Translations under genes and position numbers: made by a program | The notes under the pieces: model-generated | What the model was told of the DNA's origin: nothing | The model's input: the letters and a program-made list of their open reading frames with translations, nothing else | Databases searched by the model: none | Part shown: one piece after another, positions 1-6,700 of the stretch | How the letters are laid out: each line of letters opens with the position of its first letter | How positions within the stretch are numbered: the first letter of the stretch is position 1 | Source of the DNA: Prevotella sp. | Lineage (GTDB): Bacteria; Bacteroidota; Bacteroidia; Bacteroidales; Bacteroidaceae | DNA: 8,433 bases | Direction: 5' to 3' | Assembly (NCBI GenBank): GCA_022511055.1 | Contig: JAFLSH010000128.1 | Location: 1 to 8,433, forward strand

Positions 1-8
1 TCATGGAG

Positions 9-61
9 TTTTTGGTCGAAAAGTGCCGCTTTTTTCAGCTAAAGTGCCGAGTTTTCGGCAA
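9..61. repeat. Degenerate 21-22-base tandem repeat, hairpin-forming
   Basis: AAAGTGCCG occurs at 20-28 and 41-49, each preceded by a T-run and five or so bases (TTTTTGGTCGA at 9-19, TTTTTTCAGCT at 30-40), giving a period of about 21 bases. A further TTTTC...AAAAGTG relative lies at 74-87. Each unit has an internal dyad: a perfect six-pair stem TGCCGA/TCGGCA at 45-60 with a four-base loop, and a weaker four-pair one at 25-39. The repeat runs toward the window edge, so its full length is unknown. No protein is supported here. Confidence 0.55.
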
Positions 62-72
62 TAGTCGCGGGG

Positions 73-85
73 CTTTTCTGAAAAG
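73..85. repeat. Short perfect palindrome
   Basis: CTTTTC-T-GAAAAG is a perfect inverted repeat with a single central base, downstream of the dapL hairpin. On the minus strand its T4 is the first T-run after that hairpin. It could be a protein-binding dyad or part of the termination region; no function is evident. Confidence 0.5.
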
Positions 86-100
86 TGTGGGTGCTTCTGG

Positions 101-125
101 GGGCGCGCCGCGTGAGGCGCTGCCC
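101..125 (-). terminator. GC-rich hairpin after dapL, possible terminator
   Basis: In the transcribed direction, GGGC-A-GCGCC (125-116) pairs with GGCGC-GCCC (109-101) around a six-base loop: nine G/C pairs with one bulged base. It begins only four bases after the dapL stop codon. The run of T expected of a classical intrinsic terminator is missing directly after it; the first T4 comes about 16 bases later. It may stop transcription, protect the 3' end, or do neither. Confidence 0.4.
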
Positions 126-129
126 GCCC

Positions 130-1395
130 TCAGCCCATGCTCCAGTGGGCGATGCGGTCGAGTGCCTCGTCTGTCTGCTCGTGGCTGCCGAAGGCGGTGA
201 AGCGCACGTAGCCCTCGCCGCTGGGGCCGAAGCCTACGCCGGGGGTGCAGACGACATTCGCCCCGTAGAGCAGCTCCTCGAAGAACTGCCACGAAGGGCT
301 GCGGCCGGGCGACTGCTGCCCGGCGGCGGGTGCGGCGTTTGGCGTGCGCATCCAGATGTAGGGCGCGTTCTCGCCGCCATAGACCTCGTAGCCGAGGCGG
401 CGGAAGGTGTCGAGCATATGGTGGGCGTTCTGCATGTAGTAGTCGATGGTCCGTTGCACCTGCTCCTTGCCCTCGGGCGTGTAGATGGCCTCGGCGGCGC
501 GCTGCGAGATGTAGCTCGTGCCGTTGAACTTGGTGGTCTGTCGGCGATTCCACAGCGGGTTGAGCGGTATGCGCTCGCCCGTCAGCGTGGCGGCGGTCAG
601 CTCCTTGGGCACAACGGTGTAGCCGCAGCGCACGCCCGTGAAGCCTGCCGTCTTGGAGTAGCTGTGGAACTCGATGGCGCACTTGCGCGCGCCGCGAATC
701 TCGTAGATGCTGCGGGGTATGTCGGGGTCTTGTATGAATGCCTGATAGGCGGCATCGTAGAAGATGAGCGTGTCGTTCTTCAGCGCATAGTTGACCCACT
801 TGCGCAGCTCCTGCTTGCTGATGACCGTGCCCGTGGGGTTGTTGGGGAAGCAGAGGTATATCACGTCGACCCGGCGGTCGGGCAGCTGGGGCGTGAAGTT
901 GTTCTCGGCCGTGCAGGGCAGGTAGATGACATTCGACCAGCGCCCCTCTTCCTGAAGGCCGGCGCGGCCTATCATCACGTTAGAGTCTATGTAGACCGGG
1001 TAGATGGGGTCGGTCACGCCGATGGAGTTGTCCCAGCGTATGAGTTCCTGAATGTTGCCCGTGTCAGACTTTGCCCCGTCGTTGACGAATATCTCGTCGA
1101 TGTCAAGGTGTATGCCCCGCGGCAGAAAGTCGTTCTTCAGTATGGCCTCGCGCAGAAAGTCGTAGCCCTGCTCGGGGCCGTAGCCGCGGAAGCCCTCGGC
1201 GCTGCCCAGCTCGCTCACGGCGCGGTGCATGGCCTCGGTCACGGCAGGGCAGAGCGGCTGGGTGACATCGCCTATGCCGAGCGAGATGACTGAGGCATTG
1301 GGGTGGGTCACCTTGAAGGCGTTCACCTTCTTGGCTATGTCTGCAAACAGGTAGTTGTTGGGGAGTTTAAGGAAGTGGTCGTTTACTAATGCCAT
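130..1395 (-). CDS. dapL: LL-diaminopimelate aminotransferase
   Basis: This fold-type I PLP aminotransferase converts L-tetrahydrodipicolinate plus glutamate directly to LL-diaminopimelate and 2-oxoglutarate, bypassing the succinylase and acetylase branches of lysine synthesis. The 421-residue protein starts MALVNDHFLKLP, typical of the family. Visible motifs are FPNNPTGT (183-190), YDAAYQAFI (213-221) with Asp214 and Tyr217 near PLP, the PLP-binding Lys248 in SYSKTAGFTG, and Arg398 in YVRFTAFGS, expected to bind a substrate carboxylate. The frame stays open upstream to an ATG at 1509 inside dapF, but those 38 residues are Arg/Thr-rich and unlike the family. The start at 1395 has AAAGGA nine bases upstream. 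Residues about 353-367 form an Ala/Pro/Gly/Ser-rich insertion compared with the usual 408-410-residue enzyme. It lies 79 bases after dapF and is the last gene of the operon; the product it makes is the DapF substrate. Confidence 0.97.
   Translation of the reverse strand: MALVNDHFLKLPNNYLFADIAKKVNAFKVTHPNASVISLGIGDVTQPLCPAVTEAMHRAVSELGSAEGFRGYGPEQGYDFLREAILKNDFLPRGIHLDIDEIFVNDGAKSDTGNIQELIRWDNSIGVTDPIYPVYIDSNVMIGRAGLQEEGRWSNVIYLPCTAENNFTPQLPDRRVDVIYLCFPNNPTGTVISKQELRKWVNYALKNDTLIFYDAAYQAFIQDPDIPRSIYEIRGARKCAIEFHSYSKTAGFTGVRCGYTVVPKELTAATLTGERIPLNPLWNRRQTTKFNGTSYISQRAAEAIYTPEGKEQVQRTIDYYMQNAHHMLDTFRRLGYEVYGGENAPYIWMRTPNAAPAAGQQSPGRSPSWQFFEELLYGANVVCTPGVGFGPSGEGYVRFTAFGSHEQTDEALDRIAHWSMG
304..324. 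repeat. Inverted repeat inside dapL
   Basis: GCCGGGC (304-310) and GCCCGGC (318-324) are perfect inverted repeats of seven bases around a seven-base loop. They lie within the codons of the low-complexity Ala/Pro/Gly/Ser insertion of DapL, in frame, so the gene is not broken. Confidence 0.75.
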
Positions 1396-1474
1396 ATAAA
1401 AAAATCCTTTTGTTTTGTTGTTCGTTCTTCTTGTTTGTTGTGTGTGCTGCGTGCGGCGGGGGCTGCGCCCCGTG
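1396..1474 (-). promoter_or_regulatory. A/C-rich leader and ribosome binding site of dapL
   Basis: The spacer between dapF and dapL splits in two. Next to dapF it is GC-rich, with a short hairpin (GGGGC, three-base loop, GCCCC; 1459-1471). The half nearest dapL (about 1396-1445) reads in the transcribed direction as a run of A and C with few G or T, so it should stay unstructured. It ends in AAAGGA (1410-1405), nine bases before the ATG. There is no TAnnTTTG motif, so dapL probably depends on the upstream promoter. Confidence 0.55.
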
Positions 1475-2284
1475 TCAGCCTGCCTCCTCGGCCTCGCCGT
1501 CAAAGACAAACGCGGCCGGGCCGGTCATGTAGACATGGTTGTCGCTCTCGCGCCACTCTATGTGTAGCTTGCCCCCGTCCATGCTGATGGTGCTTTCCCG
1601 CCCGGCGCGCCCTGTCAGGCAGGCGGCCACGGCGGTGGCGCAGGCGCCGGTGCCGCAGGCCATGGTGATGCCGCTGCCGCGCTCCCAGACCCGCACGCGG
1701 ATGGTGCCGTCAGGCTGCACCTGCGCAAACTCAATGTTGCAGCGCTGGGGGAAGGCCGGGTGGCGCTCCAGCTCGGGGCCTGTCTGGCCTACCTCATCGA
1801 CATTGTCGGTGAAAATCACGTAGTGCGGGTTGCCCATCGAGACAAATGTGCCGCGGCCGGGGTCGTGGCCGGGCAGAAAGAGGGCGCTGTCGGCCAGCGC
1901 CGGCTCCAGCATGTCGACCGTCACGCTCTCCACGCAGCCGTCGGCCACGTTCAGCGCGAGTGTCTTGATGCCCGAGAGCGTGAGCAGGCGTATGGTGGTC
2001 TTGTCGGTCAGGCGGCGCTCGTAGAGGTACTTGCCTATGCACCTTGAGGCGTTGCCGCACATCATGGCCTCGCTGCCGTCGGCGTTGAAGATGCGCATGG
2101 TGAAGTCGGCCTCGGGCACGGGGGAGCGGTCTATGAGTACCAGCCCGTCAGAGCCGATGCCCTTGTGGCGGTCGCTCCACGCCACGGCCGCCCGGGCGGG
2201 GTTGGTCATGGGGTAGCGGGTCGTGTCTACGTAGATGTAGTCGTTGCCGGCCCCGTGCATCTTGGTGAATCTTATCGTGCCCAT
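1475..2284 (-). CDS. dapF: Diaminopimelate epimerase
   Basis: DapF is a cofactor-independent racemase-type enzyme that interconverts LL- and meso-2,6-diaminopimelate in the cytoplasm, the last step before lysine decarboxylation and peptidoglycan use. The 269-residue length is normal for the family. Both catalytic cysteines are present: Cys76 in MMCGNASRC and Cys210 in ACGTGACATA. Other family residues visible are Asn14 (KMHGAGNDY), Asn67, Asn152 (in MGNPH), Asn183 and the Glu201-Arg202 pair of WERGSG. In the usual GET sequence before the second cysteine, Glu is replaced by Ile (GIT); that Glu is not one of the catalytic pair, so activity is still expected. The start at 2284 puts the conserved FTKMHGAGND at residues 6-15. 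There is no clear Shine-Dalgarno sequence, and the start lies three bases after the gltD stop, which suggests translational coupling. The coding region is very GC-rich. Confidence 0.97.
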   Translation of the reverse strand: MGTIRFTKMHGAGNDYIYVDTTRYPMTNPARAAVAWSDRHKGIGSDGLVLIDRSPVPEADFTMRIFNADGSEAMMCGNASRCIGKYLYERRLTDKTTIRLLTLSGIKTLALNVADGCVESVTVDMLEPALADSALFLPGHDPGRGTFVSMGNPHYVIFTDNVDEVGQTGPELERHPAFPQRCNIEFAQVQPDGTIRVRVWERGSGITMACGTGACATAVAACLTGRAGRESTISMDGGKLHIEWRESDNHVYMTGPAAFVFDGEAEEAG

Positions 2285-2287
2285 GGC

Positions 2288-3667
2288 TTATCTGAGGAAT
2301 TGGTCAACTTTCTGCGCCGTCTGAATGCCGCTGGCCATGGCGCGCACCACGAGCGAGGCGCCGTTGGCGGCATCGCCGCACACGAACACGTTCTCGGCAT
2401 ACTGCGGGTGGTCGGGCTTGAGAAATCCCATGGCCAGCAGCACCAGCTCGGCCTTGATAATCTCGGGCTGCCCCTTCTCTACCATCACGGGGCGGCCGCC
2501 GTTGGGGTTGGGCTCCCAGTCTATCTCCTGCACCTTCACCCCCGTGAGCTTGCCGTCTTTGCCCAGGAACTCCAGCGTGTTGATGTTCCAGCGGCGGGTG
2601 CATCCCTCCTCGTGGCTGCTCGTTGTCTTGAACGTGCGCGGGTAGTTGGGCCACGGGTTGGCAGGGTCTACGGGCCCTTCAACGGGCCGCGGCATGATTT
2701 CTATCTGGGTCACGCTCTTGCAGCCCTGGCGGTGGGCCGTGCCTATGCAGTCTGAGCCCGTGTCGCCGCCGCCAATGACCAGCACGTCCTTGCCCTTGGC
2801 GGTCACGCGCTCGCCCTTGGGAATCTCTGCGCCTGCCAGCACCCTGTTCTGCTGGGCCAGCATCTCGAGCGCCAGGTGTACGCCCTTCAGCTCGCGCCCC
2901 TTGATGCTGAGGTCGCGGGCCGTGGGTGTGCCGGTGGCAATGACCACGGCCTGATACGAAGCCTGGAGCGCAGCCAGCGTGGTGCTGCCCTCGGCCGCGT
3001 CGCCGTCGGCCGCCAGGCTCAGCGGCGTGTTGAAGCGGAACTCAATGCCCTCGGCCTCTAACAGTTGCAGGCGGCGGTCTATAATGGCCTTGTTGAGCTT
3101 GAAGTTGGGAATGCCGTAGCGCAGCAGTCCGCCGGCCGCCTCGTCTTTCTCGAACACGGTCACGCTGTAGCCCATCTGGTTCAGGGCGTTGGCGGCGGCC
3201 AGTCCGGCAGGGCCTGCGCCCACTACGGCCACGCGCTTGCCGTTGCGCTGGGGTGTGTGGGCGGTGATATAGCCTTCGCGGAAGGCGGCCTCGGTGATGG
3301 CGGCCTCGTCTTCGCGGTTGGTGGCCGGCTCGTGTGTAACCAGATTCAGCACGCAGGCCTTCTCGCAGAGCGCCGGGCAGACCCGCCCCGTGAACTCAGG
3401 GAAGGGGTTGGTGGCGCTGAGCAGCCGGTAGGCCTGCTCCCACTCGCCGCGGTAGAGCGCATCGTTCCACTCGGGCGGCTTGTTGCCCAGCGGGCAGGCC
3501 CAGTGGCAGAAGGGTACGCCGCAGTCCATGCAGCGTGAGGCTTGTAACTTGCGCTCGCGGGTGTTCAGCGTCTGCTCCACCTCGCCGAAGTCGTGTATTC
3601 TGTCGTGTATCGGTCGGTAACCCGCCTCTTGGCGGCGTATCTCTAAAAATGCTTTCGGATTTCCCAT
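2288..3667 (-). CDS. gltD: Glutamate synthase, small subunit (FAD/NADPH, Fe-S)
   Basis: The small subunit of GOGAT takes electrons from NADPH through FAD and Fe-S clusters and passes them to GltB. The 459-residue protein starts with the usual MGNPKAFLEI sequence. Its N-terminal Fe-S domain shows Cys46, Cys49, Cys54 and Cys58 (C-x2-C-x4-C-x3-C) and a second group at Cys97, Cys101 and Cys105. The first FAD-binding motif is GAGPAG at 150-155, the pyridine-nucleotide motif is GGGDTG at 299-304, and the C-terminal FAD motif is around NVFVCGDAANG at 426-436. Oddity: only about nine residues separate LLAMGF (410-415) from VFVCGD, whereas the E. coli-type protein has roughly 30 more there; this may be a lineage form. 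Several related oxidoreductases share this fold, but adjacency to gltB and the family N terminus settle the call. It follows gltB by 66 bases and ends three bases before dapF. Confidence 0.97.
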   Translation of the reverse strand: MGNPKAFLEIRRQEAGYRPIHDRIHDFGEVEQTLNTRERKLQASRCMDCGVPFCHWACPLGNKPPEWNDALYRGEWEQAYRLLSATNPFPEFTGRVCPALCEKACVLNLVTHEPATNREDEAAITEAAFREGYITAHTPQRNGKRVAVVGAGPAGLAAANALNQMGYSVTVFEKDEAAGGLLRYGIPNFKLNKAIIDRRLQLLEAEGIEFRFNTPLSLAADGDAAEGSTTLAALQASYQAVVIATGTPTARDLSIKGRELKGVHLALEMLAQQNRVLAGAEIPKGERVTAKGKDVLVIGGGDTGSDCIGTAHRQGCKSVTQIEIMPRPVEGPVDPANPWPNYPRTFKTTSSHEEGCTRRWNINTLEFLGKDGKLTGVKVQEIDWEPNPNGGRPVMVEKGQPEIIKAELVLLAMGFLKPDHPQYAENVFVCGDAANGASLVVRAMASGIQTAQKVDQFLR

Positions 3668-3685
3668 TTTCTCAATTCGTCATTT

Positions 3686-3734
3686 TTCACTATTCACTTT
3701 TCCCTTTTCACTATTCACTTTTCCCTTTTCCTTT
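3686..3734. repeat. Heptamer tandem repeat between gltB and gltD
   Basis: On the plus strand the sequence is six exact-phase heptamers in the order TTCACTA, TTCACTT, TTCCCTT, TTCACTA, TTCACTT, TTCCCTT (3686-3727), followed by a degenerate TTCCTTT (3728-3734). The three-heptamer block is thus a perfect 21-base unit present twice. It fills most of the 66-base gltB-gltD spacer and its last base touches the gltB stop codon. Read in the direction of transcription it is a purine tract of AAGGGAA, AAGTGAA and TAGTGAA units ending about 19 bases before the gltD ATG. Its AAGGGAA units could act as distant ribosome-loading sequence, but that is inference. Confidence 0.92.
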
Positions 3735-6700
3735 TAATAGTCTCTTTGCATGTCTGCTATTTTCTGTCGTAACTTGTTCATCTGCTCTTCCTGCAAAACG
3801 CGCTTGTACTCAATGGGCACTACCTGAATGAAGTCCTCAACGTAGTGCGGCCAGTCGTCGAGCATGGTGCGGGCCAGCTTCGAGCCGGTGTAGAGATAGT
3901 GCTGGCGAATCAGCTCGTGCAGCTCCTTCCGGCTGACACTGTCTTCGACAAGGTTGATTTCCACCATGTCCATGTTGCAGAAGTAGTCAAACGTGTGGTG
4001 GCGGTCGTAGACATAGGCCACGCCCCCTGACATGCCGGCGGCAAAGTTGCGCCCCGTCTCGCCAAGCACCACCACGCGGCCGCCGGTCATGTACTCGCAG
4101 CAGTGGTCGCCCGCGCCCTCGATGACAGCTATGGCACCCGAGTTGCGCACGCCGAAGCGCTCGCCCACCTTGCCGTTGATGTAAAGCTCGCCGCTGGTGG
4201 CTCCGTAGAGGCCCGTGTTGCCGGCAATGATATTGTCCTCGGCGGCAAAGTTGCTCCTGGTCGGCGGGAGAATGGCCATGCGCCCGCCGCTGAGGCCCTT
4301 GGCAAAGTAGTCGTTGCTCTCGCCTTCCAGCTTGAACGTTACGCCCCTGACAAGGAACGCGCCGAATGACTGGCCTGCCGAGCCCTTGAACTTGACACTG
4401 ATGGTGTCGTCTGGCAGACCGGCCAGGCCGTACTTCTTGGCAATCATGCCCGACAGCATCGAGCCCACGGCGCGGTCGGTGTTCTTGATGGCATAGTCGA
4501 GGCTCACCTCGTCTTGCCCCTCGATGGCCTTTCCGGCAGCGGCTATCATCTGCTGGTCAAGCACCGTGCCCTGCATGCCGAGCGGCACGGAGGGAATGGC
4601 CATGTCGCCCGTGAAGTGCAGCGTGCCTTCCTCCTTGTGCAGCAGCCGGCCGAAGTCCAGCTCAGAGGGCTTCGTCTCAATGAGGTCTGTGCGCCCCACA
4701 ATGTCGTTCAGCGAGCGGAAGCCCATCTCGGCCAGTGACTCGCGCACCTCTTGGGCCAGGAAAGTGAAGTAGTTCACCAGGTATTCATAGCGGCCAATGA
4801 AGTGCTTGCGCAGCTCGGGATTCTGGGTGGCCACGCCCATCGGGCAGGTGTTCAGGTTGCACTTGCGCATCATCACGCAGCCCAGCACTATGAGCGCCGC
4901 CGTGCCAAAGCCGAACTCCTCGGCGCCGAGCAGGGCCGTGAGGATAATGTCGCGGCCGGTCTTCAGCTGTCCGTCTACCTGCAGCCGCACCTGCGAGCGC
5001 AGGCCGTTGCGCACCAGCGTCTGCTGGGTCTCGCTGAGCCCGATTTCGGGCGAGATGCCCGCAAAGCGCATCGAGGAGGCGGGGCTGGCGCCCGTTCCGC
5101 CCTCTGCGCCGGAGATGACTATCAGGTCGGCCTTGGCCTTGGCCACGCCCGCGGCAATGGTGCCCACGCCGCTCTCCGCCACGAGCTTCACGCTGATGGC
5201 CGCGCGCGGGTTTACGTTCTTCAGGTCGAAGATGAGCTGCGCCAGGTCTTCAATGCTGTAGATGTCATGGTGGGGTGGGGGCGAGATGAGCGAGATGCCG
5301 GGAATGCTGTGGCGCGTCTTGGCAATGACTTCGTTCACCTTGAAGCCGGGCAGCTGGCCGCCCTCGCCGGGCTTGGCACCCTGCGCCACCTTGATTTGTA
5401 TCTCCTCGGCGTTCACCAGGTATTCCGTGGTTACGCCGAAGCGGCCGCTGGCCACTTGCTTCGTCTTGCTCGACAGTGAGATGCCGTCGACGGTGGCGTG
5501 GAACCGCTCGGAGTCCTCGCCGCCCTCGCCGGTGTTGCTGCGCGCCCCGAGCTTGTTCATGGCCAGGCAGATGGCTTCGTGGGCCTCTTTCGAGAGTGCG
5601 CCAAACGACATGGCGCCCACCACAAAGTGCTTCACAATGCTCTCGACCGGCTCTACCTCGTCTATGCTGATGGGATTCTTCTTGAATCCCAGGAAATCGC
5701 GGATGAATATGGGCGAGTCTTTCTCGTCAACCAGCCGCGAGAACTCCTTGAACTTCTCGTAGTTGCCTGTCCGTGTGGCCAGTTGCAGCGTGGCAATGGT
5801 CTCGGGGTTCCAGGCGTGCTTGATGCCGTCCTTGCGCCAGTGGAACTGCCCCTGGTTCTTCAGGAACGCCGTGTGGGGCGCAGCCGCCGGGGCGCTGCCG
5901 CTCGTGGCCGTAGCCGCCATGGCCGCCTTGTGCATGGCCATGGCATCGGCGGCAATCTTGTCAAGCCCAATGCCGCCAATGGTGCTGACCTCAGTGCCGA
6001 AGTAGGTCTTCAGCAGGCTCTCGCTCAGGCCGATGCTCTCGAAAATCTTTGCGCCGCGGTAGGAGCGGATGGTTGAGATGCCCATCTTGGCCATAATCTT
6101 GAAGAGGCCTTTCTTCACGGCCTTGATATAGTTGGCCTCGGCCGTGGAGTAGTCTTCCTGTATCTTGTGGTGCTTCACCAGGTCGTCGAGAATGGCAAAG
6201 GTCATGTACGGGCACAGAGCGCTGGCGCCATAGCCCAGCAGCAGCGCCGCGTGCATGGTCTCGCGGATTTCGCCGCTCTCTACAATCAGCGCCGTCTGCA
6301 CGCGCTTGCCCACGCTGATGAGATAGTGGTGAACGGCCGACACCGCCAGCAACGAAGGTATGGCCACGTGGGTCGCATCGACCTCGCGGTCGGTCAGGAT
6401 AATGTAGTTGTACCCGTCTTCTACGGCCTTCTCCGCGTTCTTGCAGAGCTTGTCGAGCGCATCGCGCAGCCGCTCGCCCGCCGCCGCGTTGGTGGCGGCG
6501 CTGTCTGTGTTCTCGAACACCATGGGCAGCTTGATGGTGTTGAATCCCTTGTATCTGATGTTGCAAAGAATGTCCAGCTGGGTGTTGTTGAGAATCGGGT
6601 GCGGCAGGCGCACCATCTTGCAGTTCGTCTCGTCAGGCTTCAGAATGCCCGTGCCCACCCGGCCGATGTATTCCGTGAGTGACATGACCAGCTCTTCGCG

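Noticed and set aside
3..200. Small 65-codon plus-strand frame starting at the window edge
   Set aside because: It reads through the degenerate repeat and hairpin and then antisense into the 3' end of dapL. The Cys/Phe/Lys-rich start is what the repeat encodes by chance, so it is better seen as repeat sequence.
85..1293. A 402-codon open frame on the plus strand, antisense to dapL
   Set aside because: Its translation is rich in Ala, Val, Gly and Arg with no recognisable motif, and it lies wholly over dapL, which has all its catalytic residues. GC-rich genes commonly leave antisense frames open.
1459..1471. Hairpin GGGGC/GCCCC between dapF and dapL as a terminator
   Set aside because: Only five base pairs and no T-run after it in the transcribed direction; a terminator here would cut dapL off from its only visible promoter.
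1396..1509. Upstream ATG that would lengthen DapL by 38 residues and overlap dapF
   Set aside because: The added residues are Arg/Thr/Gln-rich and unlike the family, while the ATG at 1395 gives the usual N terminus and has AAAGGA in front.
3684..3725. The two 21-base units as the start of a CRISPR array
   Set aside because: The units are directly adjacent with no spacers and resolve into heptamers, so this is a simple tandem repeat.
4751..5479. A 242-codon open frame on the plus strand, antisense to gltB (with several smaller ones)
   Set aside because: It overlies the FMN domain of gltB and has low-complexity composition typical of a shadow frame; no promoter or ribosome binding site supports it.
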